In this document: in pieces, positions 45,764-56,648 of the stretch
How the letters are laid out: the number at the start of each line of letters is the position of its first letter
Numbering within the stretch: the first letter of the stretch is position 1
NCBI GenBank assembly: GCA_021186555.1
Contig: JAJKFL010000002.1
Location: 9,981,001 to 10,045,000 of the forward strand
Length of the DNA stretch: 64,000 nt
Direction of reading: 5' to 3'
Source: Reticulitermes speratus
Lineage: Eukaryota; Arthropoda; Insecta; Blattodea; Rhinotermitidae
Translations under genes and position numbers: made by a program
The notes under the pieces: model-generated
The model's database searches: none
The model's input: the letters and a program-made list of their open reading frames with translations, nothing else
What the model was told of the DNA's origin: nothing

Positions 45764-45870
45764 GTTTATAGAATGCCTAGGTTTTCTGTAACATGCCTTG
45801 TTAGTAATAACTGAAATGTTCAGTTGATGTATGAAATACCTGGCTATTCTGTAAAATAGTGCAGTTACAC
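45764..45870. repeat. Degenerate outlying satellite monomers
   Basis: atagaatgcctaggttttct and gttgatgtatgaaatacctgg resemble the 66-bp monomer with many changes; likely an old array edge. Confidence 0.5.
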
Positions 45871-46184
45871 ACTTTAACGGTAACTTAGTTTATACACATA
45901 CATAAAATTTATGCTTTTTTATTTTTCCGTACCCAATTGTTGTTATGTCCATTTGTTATGATTCATATCTGCTGTTATTATAATCACGTCACTACACACT
46001 GCCCAGACCCAGGAATTAGGTATGCTTGTATGTCATCACACATCGACTATATCGAAAAACGTTAAAGCATTTAAAGCATAAAGGTTATTATATACACCAT
46101 CTGTTTTAATATTAACAGTATCTGCATTTAATGTGTGTTTCGTTTGACTTTTACAGTAAACAGTAAATTAAAAAAAAAATCATT

Positions 46185-46260
46185 AACCGATTTGTCTCTG
46201 TTAATGAAGATGCGGTGTGTTTTCTGTGAGGTAGGTATTGAAATTTCACGTATTATTTAT
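46185..46260 (-). repeat. RF-X fragment, minus strand
   Basis: gaagatgcggtgtgttttctgtgaggt is the complement of the RF-X start (cctcacagaaaacacgctgc). Confidence 0.45.
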
Positions 46261-46269
46261 ATTAACCTT

Positions 46270-46998
46270 TTTACTACAAAAATATGCGTGGTATAGAAAT
46301 TTACAAATGCAACTGAGGTGAGAGACAGAGACTACTAACTCCTTTTTACTGTCCCCTCATTTTTAAGTTACGTGTACCTTTTCGATACTCATCCAAAGGA
46401 ACAGTCAGCCTGTGACTGACCTGTGCAGCACAGTTCTCTCTACACGTTCCAAGGGAAACAGCAGCATATGTAGACACTACTCATAACGTTCGCGTATTTG
46501 AACGTCGCATTGCTGGCCAAAAGTCGGTATGCAACCAGATTTTGCGACCGGCCAACTCGATTCCTTTTCGCGGGTTTCCTCGTCCTAGAGCAAATGCTGT
46601 GTTGAAAGCAGAATTGCCGTTGCTCGTCACGTTTCTCGTGCACACCCCTTCCGTCCCGTCCCTCCAACGTTAATATGAAAATTCACCCATAATACAGTAT
46701 AATCAGACTCAGCGTCTTTCCTTCGTTGCGAAACTCAGAACAGTCCCCTTCCTGTCGCTTTTCTTCCCGCTAACATACCTTCGTCCGAAAGACAAGCGGG
46801 CACTGGCTGGGAACGTCCAAAGCCGTCAGCTATACATTTTCTGTTAGTTTCTCCGCAATAAATTTAGTGCATCTTCGTAGCCTCCTCTCTCTTCTCCAAT
46901 TTCTCTCACTTTATGTGTCTCTTTCGTTCAGGGTTAAATGATATTTCCCACCAAATCTATTACAGCTGGGCTGTTAAATTTGAATTTACCGTCCTGTT
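46270..46998. other. Intronic stretch, nothing recognised
   Basis: No gene or repeat identified. Confidence 0.4.
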
Positions 46999-47024
46999 CC
47001 CCCCCCCCCCCCCCCCCCCCCCCC
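46999..47024. repeat. Poly-C run, 26 bases
   Basis: Uninterrupted C; length likely uncertain in assembly. Confidence 0.9.
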
Positions 47025-47029
47025 GCTGC

Positions 47030-48590
47030 TCTTCATGCTCGTGTGAACCAGTAAACACGTTAAAGTAACAGGCTCGCACATTGTGAGGCCGAAGTTAATT
47101 AAGTCTACTGCAGTAAGAACGTAATTGAATCTAGGTAAGAGGGGAGCTAACTGTAATTTGTACGTTTAATAGACTTGCTTTGTTTATCCAAGACACGGAT
47201 CTAGAATTTGATTTTAGAGTAAGGCATTCTCTGTGGGCTCTATGTGCATGTTTTCACCTCTGGCTAGTAGCCGTGGTGTTTAATCCTTTACAGCTAAGTC
47301 ATAAGTTAGCCTATTTGTATATATATACTACTGGCTCTGACATTTAAAAGCTCCACATTTTCTGGCCAGAGGGTGTATTTTATGTTCGCATGTTTCGTAT
47401 GATTCTCCCAATGAAAAGCGTTACGCCATTGTACATCACCCCCAACGCCCGGTGTTTTTAATTTTTTATGTCAGTATTAACATGGCGGAGGCGCGAACGT
47501 GTGATGCGGCCCCGACACTAGCGCCACTTGGTTTACAGTTCTGAAATGAGGCATAAAATATGCACGTTTTGTTAATGTAACTCTTCTACCGAGTGTAAAG
47601 GAACAACGCTGGGGCCGTGTGAAATTATTCTGTAGCTTTCATTTGGTGGCGTTAACTAATGCAATATTGGAGCTAGACATGTGAAATTTGGTACAGACAC
47701 GTAGACCATGACTGTGTCTACATCTTGTGCATGCAGTAGACTGTTGTTTTAAGTGAACAACTAAAAAATGGCAAATGTACGAAATTTTGTTATTAAAGCC
47801 AATAGATTTAGCTAATACGGCGTCCATATTTCACTGTAAGTTATTCACAAAAATTAAGCAAATAATAGTAATGGACTATAAATTTATATAGCAGGGAAGT
47901 AGAAAGGTTAGAAATCACTGGCGCATATTTTTCTTATGAAATAAAGGCATGTTTCAAGTGTTCAAATATTACGTACTCGAATAACAGAAGAACATTTAAA
48001 GAGACAAAACAAATTATTTATCGTTCCGAGATCAAATGAAACGTTATTTCGAGCTACAGAGAGCCTTTGAAGCATTGCACTTAAAGCTTGAAACGCCACG
48101 ACTGACATGTAATAACGGATAATGTTGTTATACGGATAAGGGCTAAAATGTACAGTTTTATCGTTGATTATTCAGACCACGCGTAATCTCGACATTAGCC
48201 TAACGTGTACATTAGTCAAGTGTCTAATTCCTTCAGAAAGTAATAGGCTTACGAGTAGCCGAGCTGCCGAAGTGGTGGGCTGCTGATTGGGTGATTTGCA
48301 TGACCTAACGATTTGAGCAGTGTGATGCAAGAGACTGAGGTAGGTATGATTATAATATGTTACCTGTTTTTTTAGCGTAAAATGTTTCTACGTTTTCGTG
48401 TCAATTAAAAGGCTGTGTGTACGAAGAGCTACGTTTTTTATGGACACACCCAGTCCCTAAGTGAATACACGCATTAAGCCTGATAGAACTGGGAACGAAG
48501 CAGCCTTGCCACTCCTCTGTGTATCCCGATGGATAGGGTGAAGTATTTATTTTACTATGCGTGATTTCAGGTTTCCGCCGCGGTGTAAAT
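47030..48590. other. Intronic stretch, nothing recognised
   Basis: No gene, RNA or repeat identified. Confidence 0.4.
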
Positions 48591-48602
48591 GAAATCCTTG
48601 CT

Positions 48603-48779
48603 CTTCTGGGATGTTACGCAGCGTAGATTTATACTTATTTACCGACGTTTCGGGACAAGCTATAGGGTCCCATCTTCAAGGGTCAAGCAGTCCAAGAAGA
48701 ATATTCTTGTTCTTCTTAGACCGATAGGTTGCCCGAAACGTCGATAACTAACAATGTACGCTGCGTAACATGCCAGAAG
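48603..48779. mobile_element. Fold-back element
   Basis: Outer arms cttctgggatgttacgcagc and gctgcgtaacatgccagaag; inner cgacgtttcggg / cccgaaacgtcg; middle catcttcaaggg. Same family as 37311. Confidence 0.8.
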
Positions 48780-48929
48780 ATTGAAGATTTCATTTTACTG
48801 CTTCCGTTTGATTGATCACGTTCAGTAACCATAAGTACTGTATTCCCTGCATTTTGCTCAGGTAATGTAGTCATGTCTTGTATGATTCTCGAACTGAACA
48901 GCGATTATTTTTGGAACTGCAGTAAGCGG

Positions 48930-49015
48930 TTGGTCTTTAATGGAGAAGCCTTGTTTTCTGTGAGGTAAGAAATGGGTTTTTAATGTTATTTAGATGGACT
49001 TCGTGCTTCAAGGGG
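48930..49015 (-). repeat. RF-X fragment, minus strand
   Basis: gttttctgtgaggtaagaaa is the complement of the RF-X start. Confidence 0.4.
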
Positions 49016-49937
49016 TTAAACTTTGACGACCGCTGGGGGGGAGGGGGGGGGGAAGTCCGGCAAGCTGCTATCTGTTAACAACAGAGTGGGATTAAGGAAA
49101 ACATCCAACCTGCGTTCTGCGTGTCTTTTATTACGAAGTAGATGAAAATGGGGTTGAAGTGCGGCGGACGGTGGGGAACGAGTTGGAAATAGGATGAGGA
49201 CGTTGGGACCTGGCTGCTCGTAATGTTGAAGGGTTGACAATTTTTATAAGTAATCTTATTTTGCTAAAAGTGAGAGTGGATTCATATAGCCAGCATGATG
49301 GTGAAATATGCGGCTTAAAATGATGTCTTCCTTAAGCCCAATAAAGGGTGAGGTCATCTACTTTTGGTAACAATCCATGAAGGATCTTTGTATGTAAGTT
49401 CTTACTGCCAACCACTGCACAACAATTTTTTTTACTCCTACATGTTTCGACTACCCGTCTTAGCCATCGTCAGGGAGTCACTTTTCACAGACATGCGCAG
49501 CGTGTAATTTGTCATTGAATGGTAATATGTACAATAACTATTTACAACAGTAGTTGCTATATAGTACACATAAATTTATACAGTTTAAATTATATGTGTG
49601 ATATTAAAATACAGCATGTTAAAATATAAATTATGAAATATGAAAGTCTGTCCACAAACATCTGCCTTGCAATGACTTACATTTTGGTAGGGTGGAGGCA
49701 CCGATGTTTATTCCTTGCGTAATAGCTCTGTACTAAATATGTATATGTAAAATAACTGTACGGAATATGTATGACTAAGTATATCAATGTATGTGTTAAT
49801 AATCAGTTAAAATGCAGGGAGAAGGAAATGAAATCCTTCGTGGAGAATGATACTTGGGTATAGGTAAAAGACAAGAGCAATTAATATGTGAATTTCTGCG
49901 CGATTTGGGCGTTTTTACAGCGTTGCTGTTGAACAGT

Positions 49938-50140
49938 GAAGTCTTCTGAGATTACGCTGTATCGACTGGTAAATGATGACCGGCGTTTCGGGCGAGCTTG
50001 CTGTCTATATCGTCAGGGTAGTCTGAGAAGATAGCGTGGACTGCCCTGAAGATGGAGGTAGCGAGCTATTCGGGAACGCCGCCCACTGTTCACCAATCGA
50101 TACGGTATCATATCCCCAAAGACTTCAGTCTTCATGTGGA
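49938..50140. mobile_element. Fold-back element
   Basis: gaagtcttctgagattacgc / ccccaaagacttcagtcttc outer arms; inner tatcgactggtaaatgatga / ttcaccaatcgatac; core cggcgtttcggg. Diverged member of the family. Confidence 0.7.
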
Positions 50141-50529
50141 CTTGTGTTCAGTCCTCGCGAGATGCTCGAGATAATTTGGTACACGTTACTGTACAAAAAG
50201 TAGAATTGGAGATGGTGAAAATACGAGGAATTTGCCCTTGGCCGAATCAGAGAGGGCATTGAGTTTTGCTGACGTGTCGGGCGTCACAGGTAACGATAAG
50301 GATTATATAATGCGATGCAGCGTACATCTGCGTGTTAGATATGCTTACATCTTTAGAGGGTATTAGACAACTGTTGATTTGTGTGAAAGGAACAAGCTAT
50401 AAATTATGGAGTATAATTCGTAACATGCAATGGGCCAGTTTACTTTTGTAAGCAGTGTTGGACATGGCGTCCATAACGGTTGTTTAACTGTGCACTATAA
50501 TTCTTTGACAATGATGTAACATGCGAAAT

Positions 50530-50672
50530 ATCACTGATGTGTATTTCAACTTTTTCCGTCGTTTCGAAAGGCGAATCAGGTGGTTCACCTGAAGACGAAA
50601 GTAGTTTGCTTTTGAAACGTCGTGTTTGTATACTCAGTGACGATGGAAAAAGTTCAGATACACATCAATGAT
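50530..50672. mobile_element. Inverted-repeat element, 143 bp
   Basis: Arms atcactgatgtgtatttcaa... (50530-50560) and ...tcagatacacatcaatgat (50641-50672) with gtttcgaaa/tttgaaacgtcg inside. Confidence 0.65.
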
Positions 50673-50796
50673 GTTTCGAGTGTTGGACATATTGTTTTGG
50701 GACCAAACTTTGCGACGCGGTAAGGAATGCGGGTCAGACTTTTCTCTAACATTTCTTTTACGTATATTCTAAAAGGTTCTGACGATGGTATGTAAC

Positions 50797-51101
50797 ATTG
50801 AGAACTAATTGGTTTCTGGACCTTGTCCATCGTCCGGAAATCTAAAATAACGACGTTTCGGAAGCTGGATCTGCTTCCGTCCTCAGGTGAAGGGAGAGGG
50901 AGACACCTACTCTGTTGGGTCCCTTAGATAGAGCTAACCTCAATCACTGGACGATTGAGGTTAGCTCTATCTAAGGGACCAAACAGAGTAGGTGTCTCCC
51001 TCTCCCTTCACCTGAGGACGGAAGCAGATTCAGCTTCCGAAACGTCGTTATTTTAGATTTCCGGACGATGGACAAGGTCCAGAAACCAACTAGTTCTCAA
51101 T
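50797..51101. mobile_element. 305-bp near-perfect palindrome (fold-back element)
   Basis: Two ~150-bp arms are complementary with only a few mismatches and meet at a ~7-nt loop near 50949. Both arms carry cgacgtttcgg, ctcaggtgaagggag and gagacacctactctg. No frame. Confidence 0.92.
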
Positions 51102-51109
51102 TTCTTTTA

Positions 51110-51940
51110 CACTTCCCTAGCTTCGGCGGTCGCAGAACGGGGTCTCGGACGATACTGTAAGTGATTATGCCTCGTCGTCAGTGTATTAGCTGAGTAGGCT
51201 TGTTGAATTGCAAGTAAAAAATTGAGAAATAGAGTCAGCAGATGCCAGTATGGATTACTCTGAGAGACAAGTGGTGATCCCTGGTTCATGTCAGAAGGCG
51301 GTATGACATATGTTAATGAGGTGTAAATGTAACGATGAACATTATATGTTTTTTTTTTAATTTCGTGAGCTAGCCGAAAATTATATACATATTTACGGTG
51401 TAAACTGCTTTTTGTCTGCTAACCAGGTGGTTCTGTACTAGATGTATTAGGTCTGTACTTAGTATGTGTACAGCAGGGCGGTTGTGTGGTGGGAGAGCGG
51501 AAGGGGAGGAAGGGTGATTTATCAGCGGAACGTCCAAGTGTGTTTAACGTAGACGAGTTTGGTCAAGAAAAGCTTGGCATAATGGAGAGTCAGTAATTAT
51601 AGCCTTTCCAGAGTGTGGTATAGAATGTAAGAGAGATTGTAGAGATCTTTAGCGAGTAAGAGGAGAAGTTTGTGTAAGGAGATAGTGATATGATTGAATG
51701 AGGTGGGTTGTCAAAGCAACCTTACTGGCGTGTGGAGATAAACAGTACGAATTTTAATTACATATTATGACTTAGTATCTTACTCCTAAAATCGCCAAAT
51801 AGCTCTTATAAACACGTGGTCACTTGGCGGTATATGGCAGCGGAAGAATTAGGATATCTAATTTACTAGAGGATATAATATTGGTAATGCTTCAGACTGT
51901 GTGTTTTCTGCACGATGTGATTCCTGTCCATCTTGTCCCG
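51110..51940. other. Intronic stretch, nothing recognised
   Basis: No gene or repeat identified. Confidence 0.4.
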
Positions 51941-51959
51941 CAACGTATTTTTATTTTTT

Positions 51960-52260
51960 GACCCTTACTACTCCGATCGATGGCTAGGATGAAATCGCCC
52001 AATTTTGTGGCCTCCGCGATCACCCGATCTCATCCATGCCGCCCTCTACTTTTGGGTAAATCTGAAGGGCTTAGTTACACGGAACGAGCTTTGGAGTTTG
52101 GTTCAAGCGGCTGCGACAGTAATACGACACATGCTTGGGAGTTTTTCAGCGTACCAGGAATTCTTGTCGGCATGCAGCTGCGTCATGCATCTAAACTAAC
52201 GGAGATAATTTTAGCACTATTTTAAACGTTTTGTCAATATTTCGTCTTTGGTACCCTTAA
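51960..52260 (+). pseudogene. Mariner-like transposase C-terminal remnant
   Basis: In frame from 52005: WPPRSPDLIHAALYFWVNLK then GLVTRNELWSLVQ. The WPPRSPDL catalytic block and FxWGxLK motif are recognisable, and VMHLNGDNF resembles the C-terminal GGxF end. It is only about 75 codons and frameshifted; different sequence from the copy at 22045. Confidence 0.7.
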
Positions 52261-52299
52261 ATGCAATAAGTCTGATAAATAAATGCGTTCCTGAGATAC

Positions 52300-53200
52300 G
52301 TTACTTGTCTCATTTGATTCTTTGTTTCCTGTAGTCGCTACCAAAGCGGTTGTGACCATATGTTTTTTGGGAACATTTTGGCTACACTTAAGGAACAGAA
52401 CACGATCCCTGTATTTTTGTAAACATGCTTATCATATGTACTCAAGAAACATCCTATATTATTATAGACTGGGTATATAAAATTTTTATTCTAAAACTTT
52501 GTTTTTTTAGTTATTATAATAAACTGGGCCATAAGCATTCAATCGTACGAAGCTTCTCTGTGCTTACCCTGTATATATAGGCTAATCTTACACATGGCAG
52601 CTATTTTTGAGATCAGACAAATTCGCGTAGTGAACGCGAATGGAACTCTGACTTTACTAAACTTCCTCGCAACTTTGGAGTCCAGTCTTTAAACTTATGT
52701 TTTGATGTCTTCGCAAATAAAAGCTGCAAAAAATATCCACTTTCTTCTACCTGCAAAATAAAAAAAAAAGTGAGAGCAACGATACGGATTTTCATGAAAT
52801 TTAATGTTGAGTAGTTTTACTGCAATTTGTCGATACATTATCGTGTTTGTTAAAACCTGAAAACGACAACAGATTACATGAAGATTTACAAGCGTTTATT
52901 TGCGCATGAAGAGCCTAATTTGCTAAATATTTATTGGAGCGAAAAGTGTTTTCAAGAAAAGTTGCAAGAACAAACCCGCAATTCGTCCGTAATTGTTATG
53001 GTGTTTAACATGATTGAACGTAAGCGAACGCGCCAGAATTCTTACACCACTTACATTTTATTGCTTGGTTCTTCAGTATTGTGTTTTCTGATGTTCGGTC
53101 CGTCATTTTAGATGTGCTGGTATACATAATTTTTTGCTACTGTGTCTGTGTATGGTATCGGGACTCTTTCAGCTAATTATGTCTGTATTCCAGTCAGCTG
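52300..53200. other. Intronic stretch, nothing recognised
   Basis: No gene or repeat identified. Confidence 0.4.
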
Positions 53201-53207
53201 GGATAGT

Positions 53208-53450
53208 GTAACCACTATAGTGACTAGGCTACGGACTAGATGATCCGGAATTCGTATTCCGTATTTCTTTTCTCCAAAATGTTCTGACCGGCCCTGGGGC
53301 CCTCTCAGCCTCCTATTCAAAGGCTATCTAGGGTTTTTCCCGGGGTAAAGCGGCCGGAGCGAGAGTCTAACCACTTACCATCTATTGCCGAGGTTAATAA
53401 TGAGTGGATATGTACCTCCACTTCCGTTATACAGTCGTATTTGATTTTTA
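53208..53450 (+). repeat. SINE-A copy, diverged
   Basis: gggatagtgtaaccactata head, aattcgtattccg B-box region, gggtaaagcggccggagcg body, attgccgaggttaataatg tail. Confidence 0.75.
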
Positions 53451-53741
53451 AGGGTTATTTAACGTTGCTACCATTATCGAAGACTATATAGCGTCAAATG
53501 ATAAGGTGATTGTTGAGTCTTGAATTGGAAAGAATTTTGAAGGAAGTGGTCATGTCCTAATAGGAATACTGCCCCAGCTTTAGTTGGTACTAACTGAGAA
53601 AAATAACGAAAACCCTGACGCATTAGCTAGTTTCTCGGTCTCTGTTCGAACAAAGCAATTTCCTTATAGAGCTCTGTAGAATCACCCCTATGCGAAACTT
53701 GTACGTATGTTGTTGTTCGTATTATTAATAATAGCAGGGTG

Positions 53742-54030
53742 GCCGGGATAGCGTAGTCGGTACAGCAAATCGCTACGGGCCGGACGGTTCGGGGTTCGAA
53801 CGCCGGTGCGACCAAGAGATTTTCTCTTCTCCACACCCGTCCAGGCCGGCCCTAGTGCCTACCCAGCCTCCTAATCAATGCGTACCGGGCTGCTTCCCGG
53901 GAGTAAAGCAGCTGGGGTTTGGCGTTGACCACCTACCCCCACCTAGGACCGAGGTTAAGAATGAGTATAGCTATATTTCTACTCCCCCTCTGTGCCTGCA
54001 TGGCATGTTACGGCGAGTGTATTACCTTAA

Positions 54031-54034
<4 letters not shown>
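53742..54034 (+). repeat. SINE-A full-length copy
   Basis: gccgggatagcgtagtcggt head, cggttcggggttcgaacgcc B-box region, complete body and tail; runs into a (tag)n tract. Confidence 0.88.

Positions 54035-54073
<39 letters not shown>
54035..54073. repeat. (TAG)n microsatellite at a SINE tail
   Basis: About 13 tag units directly after the SINE-A 3' end. Confidence 0.88.
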
Positions 54074-54194
54074 TTTAACGTATTACGTAATGAACTTTGG
54101 TGTTGATAGGCCTACTGGCAAATTAGGAAATTTGAAGACAGGTGCTTACCGAGTTATTTTAAATGAAACCTCTTGGAAGTGTCCACCCTGTATA

Positions 54195-54290
54195 GATGAC
54201 AGAATCATATTAAAATGGACGTTACAGTAATTGTGATGGGGAGTTGGGTGGAAAAGTCATTTGGAATGAAGTGCATTGGTGTTACTACTA
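54195..54290 (+). mobile_element. LINE L-A scrap
   Basis: gatgacagaatcatattaaaatggac matches the gayaatattaaaatggat block of L-A, followed by a weak tgggagttgggtgg match. Low confidence. Confidence 0.35.
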
Positions 54291-54557
54291 GTGAACTGTC
54301 GCATTCTGCGACCAGCGAATTTGTTGTGTATTGTTTGCTGTTTAAGTACACCTGTATTCTGTGATGTGACGCCATGTGATGACGTTTCGGAGGAACTTTT
54401 TTTCAATTTGTGTTCCGATAAATGTGTGTAAATAAAGGTATAGTGACGAACGAAAGCCCATATGCTGCGTGAAAGGTGACAGCGGATTGATGTGCACCAT
54501 TAGTTGACAAATCAGTCTACAACATGCCGTTAGTCAAAAACCACACCATAAAAATAG

Positions 54558-54592
54558 TTTGTGTGTGCGTGCGTGTGTGTGTGTGTATGTGT
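54558..54592. repeat. (GT)n microsatellite
   Basis: gtgtgtgcgtgcgtgtgtgt type run. Confidence 0.8.
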
Positions 54593-54899
54593 AAGAACAG
54601 TGAAGTACCAAGCAGGTTGAATGGCGTAGTGTCGTTTGCTACCCCGGAGCATCTGTCGAACAGGCTTCTTGTAACATATTGCCCACGTAAGTGGAATCCA
54701 ATGCTGCACTCTGTCTTCTCCACCTCCCGCCACCTCAGTTTAAGACTGTCATTACTCCGGTGAGTTAGTATTAATCTGGATCACGGAGCTCAACCTACAT
54801 GTGCAGTGACATATAGGCACTTCACGATGTCTACAGAACGAACGTGAACGCGCATGTGGCAGGTAACCGTAACAAGGCCAGCCAAGACATAACGTAATG

Positions 54900-55960
54900 C
54901 CTTGTCACATAGGCACGAATCTGCTGTGTGGACCCTATTAGAAACTAGTAATAGCGATCCCCACTGAGTACGTGCTTACTGTATGGGATCCATTAGAGCC
55001 TAGTGATTACACGCGCCCACACAGCACGTTCTTACAATGGGATCCATTACAGGCAGAACATAGTGATAAGACATGCTATGCGCTCTGTACAAACGGTGGC
55101 GATTTTTTTGAAGAATCTAGTTGTAAGCAGCTGCTCACTACACTGCAACTGTGTGGCGGCTTGATATAGGGCCTAGCTGTAACGAGCCCCGTAGCATATA
55201 GGCCTGCGTATTGTGTGGCGACTCATACAGCCTAGTGGTAACCTGCCCTCTCAGCATTTACCTATTGTGTGGCGACTCATACAGCCTAGTGGTAACCTGC
55301 CCTCTCAGCATTTACCTATTGTGTGACGACTCATAGAGCCTAGTGGCAACCTGCCCTCTCAGTATTTACCTACTGTGTGACGACTCATAGAGCCTAGTGG
55401 TAACCTTTCCTCTCAGTATGTACCTACTGTGTGGCGACTCATAGAGCCTAGTGACAACCTGCCCTCTCAGTATGTACCTACTGTGTGGCGACTCATATAA
55501 CCTAGTGCCAGCGAGCCCTCTCAGTATGTACACACTGTGTACATAGCCTAGTGGTAACCTTTCCTCTCAGTATGTACTTACTGTGTGGCGACTCATAGAG
55601 CCTAGTGACAACCTGCCCTCTCAGTATGTACCTACTGTGTGGCGACTCATATAACCTAGTGCCAGCGAGCCCTCTCAATATGTACACACTGTGTACATAG
55701 CCTAGTGGTAACCTTTCATCTCAGTATGTACCTTCTGTGTGGTGACTCATAGAGCCTAGCGGCAGCCTGCTCTGTCAGTATGTACTTACTGTAGCGAGCC
55801 TTCTCCGTGTGCACATAACTGTGTGGCGAATCTAGGACCTAGTGGCAGCGAGCCCTCCTAGTATGTACCTACTGTGTCGGCTCAATACTACCTACTGATT
55901 ACGAGGCTCCTCAGCGTGTACCTGCATGTGGAACCCCCTATCGCCTGGTGCTCACTAGTA
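54900..55960. repeat. 54-bp minisatellite with degenerate edges
   Basis: Regular 54-bp units (tattgtgtggcgactcatac, agcctagtggtaacctgccc, tctcagcatttacc) from about 55200 to 55800. Some units lack ~8 bp (tgtacacactgtgtacatagc), making a 154-bp compound unit seen twice (55494 and 55648). Diverged units extend to 54900 and 55960. A minus-strand 61-codon frame simply reads the repeat. Confidence 0.9.
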
Positions 55961-56275
55961 CCACTCATTAGCTAGCTAATCTGGGAGCCCTTACAATTCT
56001 CTGATGAGACCAACTCAGCAGATATCTGAAGAAAGAATTGCACCGTTTGTGTGACTGTGTGAAGAGAAAATAGTCTACTAGACTGACAGTTGCAAGGAAA
56101 TTACAGTCTGTTCCTGATTACGTATGTTAACGCGGTGGTTGTATCATTCTGTTTGTCGGAAGGCACGTTGCGCCATGCCGAGATCAATACGCGACTGCAG
56201 CTAGCCCGAGTCACAGACCTGTAAAAGCATGAAAATGCCTTCTCATCCAAAGAGAACATAATATCGCTACTAAAC

Positions 56276-56450
56276 CAGGGGTACACAAATTTTCAAAAAA
56301 AAAAAAAAAATCTAGGAGGCACAGCAGAATTCTAGGCGCCAGGAAGGTGAAATGAGACAAGTTTCATACTGATAATCCACAAATATTAGGCACCACCGTA
56401 TGAAATTTAGTCGCCACGGCTACCTGTTGTACGAGATTTTTGCACCCCTG
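56276..56450. mobile_element. Possible hAT-type MITE
   Basis: Ends caggggtacacaaa and, inverted, caggggtgcaaaaa. 175 bp, with a 16-A run inside. Flanking 8 bp not clearly equal. Confidence 0.5.
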
Positions 56451-56648
56451 TGTAAATTACGTTCACACGTGATACAGGACAAGCTGGCTTTAGCGACAAC
56501 GAGTCTGTATTTTAGTTGGGAGGTGTCCGGTCTCTCTCGATCCCTCCAAACGTCCGGGTAATACCATAAATTAGGCCAGGACGTACAATCTGGAAACCTT
56601 AATTACCTCGCAAAAACAGTAATATGTGGTGTAGTAATTTCAAGCGGA

